DNA of 64,000 nucleotides from PALSA-505 sp963699015 (GCA_963699015.1 CAVOSX010000001.1:806001-870000), one strand, 5' to 3'. Shown: positions 49,170 through 59,262, counted from the first letter of the stretch. The notes: generated by a model from the letters alone, not told the origin. Numbers and translations are program-made.

Positions 49170-50984
49170 GTGGCGGGACGCATCGAGGACTACGCCATCA
49201 TCGGGGATATGCAATCGGCGGCCCTGGTCGGCCGCGATGGCTCGGTCGACTGGCTCTGCCTGCCCCGGTTCGATTCCCCGGCCTGCTTCGCCAGCCTGCT
49301 GGGCGACGATCGGCACGGCCACTGGCGCATTGCCCCGGCCGATGGCGCCGGCCAGGCGAGCCGCGCCTACCAGGGCGAGACACTGATCCTCCAGACGCAA
49401 TGGCAGACGGCTACCGGCACCGCCAGGGTGATCGACTTCATGCCACGGCGGGCCGAGGCGATGCCCGTCCTGGTGCGGATCGTCGAGGGCGTGCACGGCA
49501 CGGTTGAACTGGACTGCGTGCTGCGGGTGCGCTTCGGCTACGGCCAGGTAGTGCCCTGGGTGCGGCGCGCCGACGGCAGCATCAACGCCGTGGCCGGACC
49601 GGACTCGGTGTGGGTCAGCACGCCGGTGAAGCTGGCCGGGCGCGACATGGAGCACCGCGCCAGGTTCACCGTGACCGCAGGCCAGCGGATCCCGTTCATG
49701 CTGACCTGGGTCGAATCCCATCGCGGCCAGCCGGCCGGGTGCGACGCCGACCAGGTCCTGGCGGAGACCAGGCAGTACTGGGCCGGCTGGGTGTCCAGGT
49801 GCACCTACCGGGGCCCGTACCGTGACGCGGTGATCCGGTCGCTGATCACGCTCAAGGCGCTGACCTACGAGCCGACCGGCGGGATCGTGGCCGCGGCTAC
49901 CACCTCGCTGCCCGAGGACATCGGCGGCACCAGGAACTGGGACTACAGGTACTGCTGGCTGCGGGACGCCACCATCACGCTGGAGGCCCTGCTCAGGACG
50001 GGGTACACCGACGAGGCCACGGCGTGGCGGCAGTGGCTGTGCCGCGCCATCGCCGGTGACCCGGCCGACGTGCAGATCATGTACGGAGTGGCGGGCGAGC
50101 GGCGGCTGGCCGAGTGGGAGGCCGACTGGCTGCCCGGCTACGAGGAGTCGGTCCCGGTCCGGATCGGCAACGCCGCGGTGAACCAGCGCCAGCTTGACGT
50201 GTACGGCGAGGTGCTGGACGCGCTCGCCCTGGCCCGCCGGTCAGGCATTCCCGCCGAACGGCACGCCTGGTCACTGCAGCGCGCGCTGCTCGACTTCCTG
50301 GACAAGCACTGGTCCGAGCCGGACGAGGGGCTGTGGGAAGTCCGGGGCCCGCGGCGCCACTTCGTGCACTCCAAGGTCATGGCCTGGGTGGCATTCGACC
50401 GGGCCGCCGAGGCCGCGGCCGCGGGCTTGCCGGGCCCGGCCGCCCGGTGGCGGCGGCTGCGCGACCAGATCCACCGCGAGATCATCCAGCACGGCTACAA
50501 CCGCGACCGCGGCGCGTTCACCCAGTACTACGGGGCCGACACGCTGGACGCGGCGGTGCTGCTCATGGCCGATGTCGGGTTCCTGCCGCCGGACGATCCC
50601 CGGCTGGTCTCCACGGTGGACGCGATCGCCCGCGAGCTGACCACCGACGGCCTGGTCCGCAGGTACGAGCTGAGCGCCGACGGCCAGTCCGCGGTCGACG
50701 GGCTCCCCGGCTCCGAGGGCGCCTTCCTCGCCTGCAGCTTCTGGCTCGCCGACGCGCTGCACACGACCGGCCGCCACGACGATGCGGTCGAGCTGTTCGA
50801 GCGGCTCCTGGGGCTGCGCAATGACCTCGGCCTGCTGAGCGAGGAATACGATCCGCGCTACGGCAGGCTGGTGGGCAACATCCCGCAGGCGTTCAGCCAC
50901 ATGCCGCTGATCCAGACCGCGCTGAACCTGGATGATCACGCTGGTCATCACCGGCGCAGGCCGCGCGGCAGGGCGCCTGGCTAG
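49170..50984 (+). CDS. Glycoside hydrolase family 15 protein (glucoamylase/trehalase-like)
   Basis: 604 aa, cytoplasmic (no signal peptide). The N-terminal beta domain RIEDYAIIGDMQSAALVGRD and VDWLCLPRFDSPACF are followed by the (alpha/alpha)6 barrel with TTSLPEDIGGTRNWDYRYC, WLRDATITLEALL and the catalytic-base region LLSEEYDPRYGRLVGNIPQ (Glu558/Glu559). Actinobacterial members include alpha,alpha-trehalases and glucoamylases; trehalase is a reasonable guess. GTG 49170 has GGAGGA 4 nt upstream. It starts from a divergent region with the lipoprotein gene. Confidence 0.9.
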   Translation: MAGRIEDYAIIGDMQSAALVGRDGSVDWLCLPRFDSPACFASLLGDDRHGHWRIAPADGAGQASRAYQGETLILQTQWQTATGTARVIDFMPRRAEAMPVLVRIVEGVHGTVELDCVLRVRFGYGQVVPWVRRADGSINAVAGPDSVWVSTPVKLAGRDMEHRARFTVTAGQRIPFMLTWVESHRGQPAGCDADQVLAETRQYWAGWVSRCTYRGPYRDAVIRSLITLKALTYEPTGGIVAAATTSLPEDIGGTRNWDYRYCWLRDATITLEALLRTGYTDEATAWRQWLCRAIAGDPADVQIMYGVAGERRLAEWEADWLPGYEESVPVRIGNAAVNQRQLDVYGEVLDALALARRSGIPAERHAWSLQRALLDFLDKHWSEPDEGLWEVRGPRRHFVHSKVMAWVAFDRAAEAAAAGLPGPAARWRRLRDQIHREIIQHGYNRDRGAFTQYYGADTLDAAVLLMADVGFLPPDDPRLVSTVDAIARELTTDGLVRRYELSADGQSAVDGLPGSEGAFLACSFWLADALHTTGRHDDAVELFERLLGLRNDLGLLSEEYDPRYGRLVGNIPQAFSHMPLIQTALNLDDHAGHHRRRPRGRAPG

Positions 50985-51078
50985 ATCGTCCGCGGGCGGC
51001 CCGGGCCCCGGCGTCGAGGTAACGTGTCGGTGACCAGTCTTTGAATCTGCCTTGGCAGTGTCACACTGGTGAGCAATC

Positions 51079-51972
51079 ATGCGAACTTTACACATACTGG
51101 TCGTGAACGGCCGGAAAGTCCGGCAGCCGGTTTTCGTGCTCGGGGCGCCGCACTCGGGGGCAGATCTGGTCGCCCGCGCGCTCAAGCGGTCGGCCGGCTT
51201 CCACGTCACGATGGGCAAGCCCAGCGTGCTGCGTATCGCGCACGCGTTCGCGCGACGGCCCTCGATCGCCCGCGGCCGCGGCGAGGCCGCCGCGGCCGTG
51301 CTGCGCGATGCCTTCGCCCAGGCCTGGCAGGTCAGCGCGCAGGGGTGCCTGACCTGCAGCCCGGCGTGCCGGCTGGCCGGCGGGGTCGGGTCGGCGGGCC
51401 AGTGCGTGACCGGGCGCGCCATCGCGAGGTACGGCGACGGGTCTCCCGACCTGCTGTACTGCGCCGAGATGCTCGTCAGCGCCTTTCCCGACGCCCGGCT
51501 GGTCCAGGTGATCAGGGACGCCAGGGACGCGGTGGCCGGCATGCTCGGCGACACCGACACGCTGGCCTGGTTCCGGCCCGGCTTCGCTAACCTGGACAGC
51601 GAGTTCCCGAATCCCTTTCTGGGGATCGAGAACGAGACCGACCGCGCCGGATGGGCCGAACTGTCCCTCGCGGGCAAGTGCGCGATGAGGTGGAGGTCGG
51701 CCGTGCGGGTGTCCGCCCGGCTGCGTTCGACCCTGTCCGCGCAGCAGCTGACCACGATCCGCTACGAGGAACTTGTGACCAAGCCAGATACCGCAGCCGG
51801 CCTGGTGTCGGAATTCGTCGGGACCGAGGTCTCGGCCGTAGCCCTGCAGGACCCCGTCCCGCAGATCGCTCCCGAGCCGGGCGCCTGGCGGCGCACGCTC
51901 AGCACGGAGCAGGCCATCGAGGTGGAGAAGATCGCGGGCGACGAGCTGCGCCGGGTCGGGTACGGCGGCTGA
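51079..51972 (+). CDS. Sulfotransferase family protein with cysteine cluster
   Basis: 297 aa. The PAPS-binding loop is FVLGAPHSGADLVARALKR (19-37), and the 3'-phosphate site is VIRDARDAVAGML. Between them a non-conserved segment carries Cys90, Cys93, Cys97 and Cys109 (CLTCSPAC), which could form disulfides or bind metal. The acceptor is not predictable. The stop lies 4 nt before the secA2 start, so the two are co-transcribed. Confidence 0.82.
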   Translation: MRTLHILVVNGRKVRQPVFVLGAPHSGADLVARALKRSAGFHVTMGKPSVLRIAHAFARRPSIARGRGEAAAAVLRDAFAQAWQVSAQGCLTCSPACRLAGGVGSAGQCVTGRAIARYGDGSPDLLYCAEMLVSAFPDARLVQVIRDARDAVAGMLGDTDTLAWFRPGFANLDSEFPNPFLGIENETDRAGWAELSLAGKCAMRWRSAVRVSARLRSTLSAQQLTTIRYEELVTKPDTAAGLVSEFVGTEVSAVALQDPVPQIAPEPGAWRRTLSTEQAIEVEKIAGDELRRVGYGG

Positions 51973-51976
51973 GCCG

Positions 51977-54442
51977 ATGAAACTGCCGCGCAGACGCCGT
52001 GATGGTTCCGAATCTGACCCCGCCGAGGCGGCGCCGGAGGCCACGTCAGACGCCTCGGACGCTCCGGACGCTCTGGAGGCCCCGGAGGCCCCGGACGCCC
52101 GGGAGGCCCCGCCGGCCCGCGCCTCAGCCGCGCGCGCTCGGGGCGGCGGCCTGCGCGGACGGGTGCGGCGGTTCCTGCAGCAGCCGGGAACCGCCGACCT
52201 CGCGCCGTACCGCAAGCTGCTGCCGCAGATCGCCGAGGGCGAGGAGCGGCTGCGCGGCCTGTCCGACGCCGAGCTGACCGAGGCGGCCGGCGACGCGGTC
52301 GAGGACGCCCAGCTGTGCGCGATCGGCCGCGAGGCGGCCCGCCGGGCCCTGGGCGAGCGCCCCTTCGACGTGCAGCTGATCGGCACCATGGCCATGCTGT
52401 CCGGCCAGGTCGCCGAGATGGCCACCGGCGAGGGCAAGACGCTGGCCGGCGCGATCGCCGCGGCAGGCTACGCGCTGGCCGGACGGTCCGTGCACATGGT
52501 GGCGGTGAACGACTACCTGGCCCAGCGCGACGCCGAGTGGATGCGCCCGGTCTTTGACCTGATGGGCGTCAGCGTCGGCTGGATCAACCAGTCATCCACT
52601 CCGCAGGAGCGCCGCAGCGCCTACGCGGCCGAGGTGACCTACGCGCCGGTCAGCGAGATCGGCTTCGACGTGCTCCGCGACCGGCTCGCGGTCCGAGAGG
52701 AGGACATGGTCACCACCCCCCCGGACGTGGCGCTGGTGGACGAGGCGGATTCGGTGCTGATCGACGAGGCGCGGGTGCCGCTGGTACTGGCCGGGGCGGC
52801 CGAGGAGGGGAGCGCGGACGAGGCCATGGCCGAGATCGTCCGCGGGCTGGATGCCGAGACCGACTACGAGATCGACGAGGACGCCCGCAACGTGCAGCTC
52901 ACCGAGGCCGGCGCGAAGGCGGCCGAGAAGGCACTGGGCGACGTCGACCTGTACACCGAGGAGCACCTCGGCACGCTCACCCAGCTCAACGTGGCCCTGC
53001 ACGCCCATGTGCTGCTTCAGCGCGACGTTGACTACATCATCACCGGCGAGAAGGTCCGCCTGGTCAGCGAGTCCCGCGGCCGGGTGGCCTGGCTGCAGCG
53101 GCTGCCCGACGGCCTGCACGCCGCGGTCGAGGCCAAGGAGGGGCTGAGCGCGACCGACACCGGCGAGATCCTGGACAGCATCACGATCGAGTCCCTGATC
53201 AGGAACTACCCCACGGTGTGCGGCATGACCGGCACCGCGGTGGCCGTCGGCGAGCAGCTCCGCGAGTTCTACGGCGTCGAGGTCGCGGTGATCCCGCCGA
53301 ACCTGCCGTGCATCCGCGATGACGAGCCGGACCGCCTGTACGAGACCGCCGAGGCCAAGGAAGACGCGCTCACTAGGCAGGTGGCGCAGACGCACGCGAT
53401 CGGGCGCCCGGTTCTCATCGGGACCCTGGATGTCGCCGAGTCCGAACGGCTGGCGGCGCAGCTCGAGCGCGAGGGCCTGCCCTGCGTGGTGCTGAACGCC
53501 AAGAACGATGCCTCCGAGGCCGCCATCATCGCCGAGGCCGGCGCGCGCGGGGTGATCACGGTGTCCACCCAGATGGCCGGGCGCGGTACCGACATCAAGC
53601 TGGGCGGCAGCTCGGGCGACCGGGATGAGATCGCCGGGCTCGGCGGCCTGCTGGTCATCGGCGCCGGCAGGCACGAGAGCAGCCGGCTGGACCAGCAGCT
53701 CAGCGGGCGGGCCGGCCGCCAGGGCGACCCGGGCGGGTCGGTGTTCTTCGCCAGCATGGAGGACGACCTGATCACCCAGTACGCGCCGGACACCGCGCCG
53801 CCGGACGAGGTCGATGACGACGGCCTGGTCACCGACGCCGGGGCGTACTGGAGCCTGGGCCACGCGCAGCGTGTTGCCGAGGGGGTCAACCTCGAGATCC
53901 ACCGCAACACCTGGCGCTACAACAAGCTCATCGAGGAGCAGCGGCGGATCGTGCTGGACTACCGGGACAAGGTGCTGCGCACCGATACCGCGCTGAAGAC
54001 GCTTGGCGAGCGGTGCCCGGAGCGGCTCGAGGAGCTGCGCGAGACGCTGGACGACGACGTGCTGGCCGAGGCCGCGCGGCAGATCACGCTTTACCATCTC
54101 GACCACGGCTGGGCCGAGCACATCGCGGACTTGGCCGACGTGCGGGAGGGCATCCACCTGCGCGCGCTCGGCCGCGGCCTGGATCCGCTCGACGAGTTCC
54201 ACAAGGCCGCGGTGGCCAGCTTCAACCGCCTGTTCGACGAGGCCGCGCAGAAGTCCGCTGAGTCGTTCGAGACCGTCCCCATCACCGCCGACGGTGCCGA
54301 CCTCGGCGCGGGCGGCCTCAAGCGGCCCAGCGCCACCTGGACCTACCTGGTGCAGGACAACCCGTTCGGCACCGACATCGACCGTGCCCTGCGCAGCGTG
54401 GGCCGCCTGCTCGGCCGCCCCCGCCCCGGCCCCGGCAGCTGA
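51977..54442 (+). CDS. secA2: Accessory Sec translocase ATPase SecA2
   Basis: 821 aa. Motor of the accessory secretion route that exports a small set of proteins. A Glu/Ala/Pro-rich N-terminal 50 residues precede the motor: Walker A ATGEGKT (149-155), VDEADSVLIDEAR, the preprotein cross-linking region, TQMAGRGTDIKLGG and QQLSGRAGRQGDPG. It lacks the C-terminal zinc motif and is shorter than housekeeping SecA, matching actinobacterial SecA2. The helical wing/scaffold is about 590-750. Follows the sulfotransferase gene; convergent with the ABC exporter, 10 nt apart. Confidence 0.93.
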   Translation: MKLPRRRRDGSESDPAEAAPEATSDASDAPDALEAPEAPDAREAPPARASAARARGGGLRGRVRRFLQQPGTADLAPYRKLLPQIAEGEERLRGLSDAELTEAAGDAVEDAQLCAIGREAARRALGERPFDVQLIGTMAMLSGQVAEMATGEGKTLAGAIAAAGYALAGRSVHMVAVNDYLAQRDAEWMRPVFDLMGVSVGWINQSSTPQERRSAYAAEVTYAPVSEIGFDVLRDRLAVREEDMVTTPPDVALVDEADSVLIDEARVPLVLAGAAEEGSADEAMAEIVRGLDAETDYEIDEDARNVQLTEAGAKAAEKALGDVDLYTEEHLGTLTQLNVALHAHVLLQRDVDYIITGEKVRLVSESRGRVAWLQRLPDGLHAAVEAKEGLSATDTGEILDSITIESLIRNYPTVCGMTGTAVAVGEQLREFYGVEVAVIPPNLPCIRDDEPDRLYETAEAKEDALTRQVAQTHAIGRPVLIGTLDVAESERLAAQLEREGLPCVVLNAKNDASEAAIIAEAGARGVITVSTQMAGRGTDIKLGGSSGDRDEIAGLGGLLVIGAGRHESSRLDQQLSGRAGRQGDPGGSVFFASMEDDLITQYAPDTAPPDEVDDDGLVTDAGAYWSLGHAQRVAEGVNLEIHRNTWRYNKLIEEQRRIVLDYRDKVLRTDTALKTLGERCPERLEELRETLDDDVLAEAARQITLYHLDHGWAEHIADLADVREGIHLRALGRGLDPLDEFHKAAVASFNRLFDEAAQKSAESFETVPITADGADLGAGGLKRPSATWTYLVQDNPFGTDIDRALRSVGRLLGRPRPGPGS

Positions 54443-54452
54443 GGCGGCCGGG

Positions 54453-56381
54453 CTAGAGCTGGTCGGCGGCGGCGACGGGCTCCTGGTGGGCGAACTGGGT
54501 CCGGTAGAGCTCGGCGTACAGGCCGCCCGCGGCCAGTAGCTCGTCGTGCGTGCCGCGCTCGCGCACTCGGCCGGCGTCGATGACCAGGATCTGGTCGGCC
54601 TGCCTGATCGTGGACAGCCGGTGCGCGATGACCAGCGACGTCCGCCCGGCCAGCGCGGTCGCCAGGGCGCGCTGCACCGCCGCCTCGGACTCGGAGTCCA
54701 GGTGCGCCGTGGCCTCGTCCAGTACCACCACCGAGGGGTGCTTGAGCAGCAGCCGGGCGATGGCCACCCGCTGCTTCTCCCCGCCGGACAGCCGGTAGCC
54801 GCGGTCGCCCACCACCGTGTCAAGCCCGTCAGGGAGACTGGAGATCAGCCCCCAGATCTGCGCCGCCTGGCAGGCCAGGATGAGCTCGTGCTCGGAGGCG
54901 CCAGGGCGCGCGTAGGCCAGGTTGGAGCGGATCGTGTCGTGGAACAGGTGCGAGTCCTGAGTGACCACCCCGACCGCCCCGTGCAGCGAGTCCAGGGTCA
55001 GGTCGCGGACATCATGCCCGCCGATCCGGACCGCGCCGGAGCCGACGTCATACAGCCGGGAGACCAGGTGCGTGATCGTGGTCTTGCCCGCACCGGAGGG
55101 GCCGACCAGCGCGGTGAGCTTGCCCGCCGCGGCACGGAAGCTGACGTGATCCAGGATCAGCTGGCCGCCGTCGGCCCGTTCGCTGCCCTTGACGGCGATC
55201 GACTCCAGCGAGGCCAGCGAGACCTCGCTGGCCTTCGGATAGCGGAACGACACGTCGTCGAACTCGATCTCGGGTGCGGAGCCGTTGACCGGCGCGGACG
55301 CCGGGGCGGGCAGCGGCACGGCACCGGGCCGCTCGTCGATGAGCGGCTTGAGGTCGAGCACCTCGAACACCCGGTCGAAGCTGACCAGCGCGGTCATCAC
55401 CGTCACCTGCACGTTGGACAGCGACATGATGGGGCCGTACAGCCGGTTCAGCAGGGCGGCCATCGCTACCAGCGTGCCGATCTGGAAGGCGCCGGCAACG
55501 ACCAGGCTGCCGCCGACACCGTAGATCATGGCGGTCGCTATCGAGGCCAGCAGGGTGAGCGAGATGAACAGCACGCTGCCGTACACCGAGGTGACCACGC
55601 CGATGTCCCGCACCCGCCCGGCCCGGTTGCTGAACAGGTCGGACTCCTCACGGGGACGGCCGTACAGTTTGGCCAGCATGGCGCCGGCCACGTTGAACCG
55701 CTCGGTCATCGTCGAGCCCATCTCGGCGTCGAGCTGCATGGACTCCCGGGTGAGCCGCTGCAGCCTGCGCCCGATCAGCTTGGCGGGCAGGATGAACAAC
55801 GGCAGCATGACCAGCGCGATGAGCGTGACCAGCCAGGACAGGTAGAACATCGTGATCAGCACGAGGATCAGCTGGATCACGCTGGATACCACCGAGGACA
55901 GCACGCTGGTGAGCGCCTGCTGGGCGCCGATCACGTCGCTGTTCAGCCTGCTCACCAGCGAGCCGGTCTGCGTGCGGGTGAAGAACGCGATCGGCTGGCG
56001 CTGCACGTGGCTGAAGACCTCGGTGCGCAGGTCGTAGATCAGGCCCTCGCCGATGCGCGAGGAGTACCAGCGCTGGGCGAAGCCGAGGAACGCATCGATC
56101 AGCGCGATGCCGGCCACCAGCCCGGCCACCACCGCGACAACGGTGCTGTCATGCTTCAGGATCCCGTCGTCGATGAGCACCCGCAGCAGCAGCGGGTAGG
56201 ACACCGTCGCCACCGCGTCCAGGATGGTGACGAGCAGGAAGAACGCGATCTGCCAGCGGTAGGGCCTGGCATAGGTGACGATTCGGCGCACGGTGCCTGG
56301 CTTGATCCGCTGCTTGGTGATGTTGGGGTCGCGGCTGAACCCGCGCATCATCATCCAGGCACCATGGCCTCCGCCGTACAT
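54453..56381 (-). CDS. ABC exporter, fused membrane and ATPase domains
   Basis: 642 aa half-transporter. Six membrane helices (about 35-350) are followed by a nucleotide-binding domain with Walker A GPSGAGKTT (about 428), signature LSGGEKQRVAIARLLL and Walker B VVVLDEATAHLD. The N-terminus has MYGGGHGAWMMMRGFSRD. It should dimerise to export drugs, lipids or peptides; the ligand is unknown. No obvious partner; the enoyl-CoA hydratase gene is upstream, 64 nt away. Confidence 0.92.
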   Translation of the reverse strand: MYGGGHGAWMMMRGFSRDPNITKQRIKPGTVRRIVTYARPYRWQIAFFLLVTILDAVATVSYPLLLRVLIDDGILKHDSTVVAVVAGLVAGIALIDAFLGFAQRWYSSRIGEGLIYDLRTEVFSHVQRQPIAFFTRTQTGSLVSRLNSDVIGAQQALTSVLSSVVSSVIQLILVLITMFYLSWLVTLIALVMLPLFILPAKLIGRRLQRLTRESMQLDAEMGSTMTERFNVAGAMLAKLYGRPREESDLFSNRAGRVRDIGVVTSVYGSVLFISLTLLASIATAMIYGVGGSLVVAGAFQIGTLVAMAALLNRLYGPIMSLSNVQVTVMTALVSFDRVFEVLDLKPLIDERPGAVPLPAPASAPVNGSAPEIEFDDVSFRYPKASEVSLASLESIAVKGSERADGGQLILDHVSFRAAAGKLTALVGPSGAGKTTITHLVSRLYDVGSGAVRIGGHDVRDLTLDSLHGAVGVVTQDSHLFHDTIRSNLAYARPGASEHELILACQAAQIWGLISSLPDGLDTVVGDRGYRLSGGEKQRVAIARLLLKHPSVVVLDEATAHLDSESEAAVQRALATALAGRTSLVIAHRLSTIRQADQILVIDAGRVRERGTHDELLAAGGLYAELYRTQFAHQEPVAAADQL

Positions 56382-56445
56382 GACCGGGGCAACCTCCGCG
56401 GGAGCCGGGTTCTTCCTGTGTCAGCCGACAGCGAACCCGGCGCGG

Positions 56446-57255
56446 CTAACCTGGCGGCCCGAGCCGTCCGCGCTGCAGCTCCGCCTGGGCCCGGCGTTCG
56501 GCCGCCGACTGTTCTTCGAGGGTATTGCGCGGCGCCAGGCTCAGCAGTTCCTTGACCGCCCGGGTGGTCGCGGCGTCGGTGGCCAGCAGCGCCGCGGTCA
56601 GGTCGGCCACCGCGGCATCGAGCCGGTCCGCGGGCACGACGAGCTCGGCCAGGCCGAGCTCACCTGCCTCGCCGGCGTCCACGGTCCGTGCGGTGAGGCA
56701 CATCTCCAGCGCGCGGGGCAGCCCCACGATGTCCACCAGCGGTTTGGTGCCGGTCAGATCGGGGACCAGGCCCAGCGCGGGTTCCTTCATGCAGACCTTC
56801 GCGTCATCGGCGAACACCCGCAGGTCGCAGGAGAGGGCGAGCTGGAATCCGGCGCCGATGGCGTGCCCGCGTACAGCCGCGATCGAGACGATGCCGGGCC
56901 TGCGCAGCCAGCTGAACCCGGCCTGGCAGTCCGCGATCCACGACTCGAAGCCCGCGTCGCGCGGATCGGGCAGCGGCTCCTCCCCCGGTACCCCCTCGGC
57001 AGACAGCAGCCGCAAGTCGATGCCGGCCGAGAACGTCGGGCCCGCTCCCGTGATCACCACGACGCGCACCTCGGGCGGCAGGGCACGGCCGACCCCGGCC
57101 AGTCCCCGCCACATGCCCGGCGTCATCGCGTTGCGCCGGCGCGGGCGATCAAGCGTCACGGTCGCGACCGCTGCGGCCGCGCCGTCGGCCGGCTGTCGGG
57201 TCTCGATGTCCAGCCGGAGCCCGGCCCGTTCCAGGTCAGCTGGCGCTACAGGCAT
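56446..57255 (-). CDS. Enoyl-CoA hydratase/isomerase family protein
   Basis: 269 aa crotonase-fold protein. VVVITGAGPTFSAGIDLRLL is the first oxyanion-hole region, and AAVRGHAIGAGFQLALSCDLRVF is the second. EPALGLVPDLTGTKPLVDIVG is the region where catalytic Glu residues usually lie; Asp occupies the second position, as in enoyl isomerases. Acts on an acyl-CoA, likely in beta-oxidation. ATG 57255 matches the family start. Confidence 0.88.
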   Translation of the reverse strand: MPVAPADLERAGLRLDIETRQPADGAAAAVATVTLDRPRRRNAMTPGMWRGLAGVGRALPPEVRVVVITGAGPTFSAGIDLRLLSAEGVPGEEPLPDPRDAGFESWIADCQAGFSWLRRPGIVSIAAVRGHAIGAGFQLALSCDLRVFADDAKVCMKEPALGLVPDLTGTKPLVDIVGLPRALEMCLTARTVDAGEAGELGLAELVVPADRLDAAVADLTAALLATDAATTRAVKELLSLAPRNTLEEQSAAERRAQAELQRGRLGPPG

Positions 57256-57303
57256 CCGGTCCCCCGCGTGGCCGGCCAGGCGCGCCGATCCCCCGGCCGG
57301 TGC

Positions 57304-57525
57304 TCAGCGCCTGGCCTTGCCCTTGCCGCGGGTCGCGCCGCCGCGGCCGCGGAGGGTGACACCGGTCTCGCTCAGGATTCGGTGCACGAAACCGTATGAC
57401 CGGCCGGTCGAGGCGGCCAGGGAGCGGATGCTCTCCCCCGCGTCATACCTCTTCTTCAGGTCGGATGCGAGCTTGGTTCGCTCAGCACCGGTCACCCTGG
57501 TGCCTTTCTTCAGCGTCTCGGCCAC
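57304..57525 (-). CDS. Small helix-turn-helix DNA-binding protein
   Basis: 73 aa. Basic protein with one HTH: ERTKLASDLKKRYDAGESIRSLAASTGRSYGFVHRIL, followed by a Gly/Arg/Lys-rich tail (RGRGGATRGKGKARR). It is widespread in actinobacteria and resembles the C-terminal HTH of resolvases or Lsr2-like tails; its targets are unknown. GGGAGGTACGCGTG precedes the ATG. Upstream of the hydratase gene by 48 nt. Confidence 0.86.
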   Translation of the reverse strand: MAETLKKGTRVTGAERTKLASDLKKRYDAGESIRSLAASTGRSYGFVHRILSETGVTLRGRGGATRGKGKARR

Positions 57526-57663
57526 GCGTACCTCCCGTGATAAAGAGTGACCGCTGCGTCACCACCACCTCTCGCCATGATCACTCATGAAAGTGAGATC
57601 GGCTAGCCACTTGCGGGCAAATGATCAGTATCTTTTTCAGCCTCGGCCTGCTGCACGGGCGGC

Positions 57664-59262
57664 TCAGGCCAGCGCCACCAGCTCGGTCAGGTCGTCGCTC
57701 CAGGCGTCTTCCACCCCGTCAGGCAGCAGCACGACGCGCTCGGGAGCGAGCGCCTCGACAGCACCCTCGTCGTGCGTGACGAGCACGATCGCGCCCCGGT
57801 AGGCGCGCAGCGCCGCCAGGATCTCCGCCCGGCTGGCCGGGTCGAGGTTGTTGGTCGGCTCGTCGAGCAGCAGCACGTTCGCTCCGGACACCACGAGGAT
57901 GGCCAGCGCGAGCCTGGTCTTCTCGCCGCCGGACAGCACGCCGGCCGGCTTGTTCACGTCGTCGCCGGGGAACAGGAACGAGCCGAGGATGCGCCGCAGT
58001 TCGGACTCGGTCAGCGCGGGCGCAGCCGACCGCATGTTCTCCATCACGGTGCGGCTCACGTCGAGCGTCTCATGCTCCTGCGCGTAGTAGCCGAGCCTGA
58101 GCCCGTGCCCGGGCCTGACCATCCCGGCGTCGGGCATGTCCAGCCCGGCCAGCAGCCGGAGCAGGGTCGTCTTGCCCGCGCCGTTCAGCCCCAGCACTAC
58201 CACCCGGCTGCCCGCATCCACGGCCACGTCCACGCCGGAGAAAACCTCGAGCGACCCGAACGACTTCGACAGCCCGGCCGCGGTCAGCGGAGTTCGCCCG
58301 CACGGCGCGGGCACCGGGAAGCGAAGCTTGGCCACCTTGTCCGCCTTGGGCTCGGCAGGCAGCACGGCCAGCAGCTGCTCGGCCCGGCGCTGCATGACCT
58401 TGGCCGCCGTGGCCTTCGTCGCCTTGGCCCGCATCTTGTCCGCCTGGGCATGCAGCGCGGCCGCCTTGCGCTCGTTGGTTGACCGCTCGCGCCTGCGCCG
58501 TGCCTCATCGGTCTCGCGCTGGGCCAGGTAGGCCCGCCAGCCCAGGCTGTACTGGTCCAGCATGCAGCGCTGCGCGTCCAGGTAGAACACCTTGTTGACC
58601 ACCGCGTCGAGCAGGCCGGCGTCGTGGCTGATCACTACCAGGCCGCCGCGGAACGACCGAAGATGGTCGCGCAGCCAGCCGACGGAGTCGGCGTCCAGGT
58701 GGTTGGTCGGCTCGTCGAGCAGCAGCGTCTGCGCTCCGCCGAAGAGGATCCTGGCCAGTTCTACCCGCCTGCGCTGGCCGCCGGACAGGGTGCGCAGCGG
58801 CTGGCCGAGCACCCGCCCTGGCAGGCCCAGGCTGGCCGCCAGCGAGGCCGCCTCCGCCTGCGCGGCGTATCCGCCCAGGACCGTCAGCCGCTCCTCGAGG
58901 TGCCCGTACCGGCGCACCGCGGCGTCGCGCCTGGCCGGGTCGGCCGCGGCCATCTGCTCCTCGGCGGCGCGCATCCCGCCGAGCAGCTCGTCCAGGCCGC
59001 GAGCGGACAGCACCCGGTCCATGGCCAGCACATCCAGGTCACCGGTGCGCGGGTCCTGCGGCAGGTAGCCGACGGAGCCGGACCGCCGCACGGTGCCGGC
59101 GGCCGGCTGGGCCTGCCCCGCGAGCACCTGGGCCAGCGTGGTCTTGCCCGCGCCGTTCCTGCCGACCAGCCCGATCCGGTCACCGGACGCTATCTGGAAA
59201 CTCGCCTCGTGCAGCAGCAGGCGCGCGCCCGCGCGCAGTTCGATGTCTTTTGCCGTGATCAT
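57664..59262 (-). CDS. ABC-F family ATPase
   Basis: 532 aa from ATG 59262 (the frame is open for 17 codons upstream without similarity). Two ABC domains: the first with GRNGAGKTT (about 36) and LSGGQRRRVELARIL, the second with GLNGAGKTT and LSGGEKTRLALAIL. No membrane segments. A Lys/Ala/Arg-rich linker (ERKAAALHAQADKMRAKATK) joins the domains, characteristic of ABC-F proteins that act on the ribosome in translation or antibiotic resistance. Located 160 nt from the acVLRF1 gene on the same strand. Confidence 0.92.
   Translation of the reverse strand: MITAKDIELRAGARLLLHEASFQIASGDRIGLVGRNGAGKTTLAQVLAGQAQPAAGTVRRSGSVGYLPQDPRTGDLDVLAMDRVLSARGLDELLGGMRAAEEQMAAADPARRDAAVRRYGHLEERLTVLGGYAAQAEAASLAASLGLPGRVLGQPLRTLSGGQRRRVELARILFGGAQTLLLDEPTNHLDADSVGWLRDHLRSFRGGLVVISHDAGLLDAVVNKVFYLDAQRCMLDQYSLGWRAYLAQRETDEARRRRERSTNERKAAALHAQADKMRAKATKATAAKVMQRRAEQLLAVLPAEPKADKVAKLRFPVPAPCGRTPLTAAGLSKSFGSLEVFSGVDVAVDAGSRVVVLGLNGAGKTTLLRLLAGLDMPDAGMVRPGHGLRLGYYAQEHETLDVSRTVMENMRSAAPALTESELRRILGSFLFPGDDVNKPAGVLSGGEKTRLALAILVVSGANVLLLDEPTNNLDPASRAEILAALRAYRGAIVLVTHDEGAVEALAPERVVLLPDGVEDAWSDDLTELVALA

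Noticed and set aside
49265..49280. GGTTCGATTCC resembling a tRNA T-arm
   Set aside because: It encodes PRFDSPA in the GH15 protein and no acceptor or anticodon stem fits around it.
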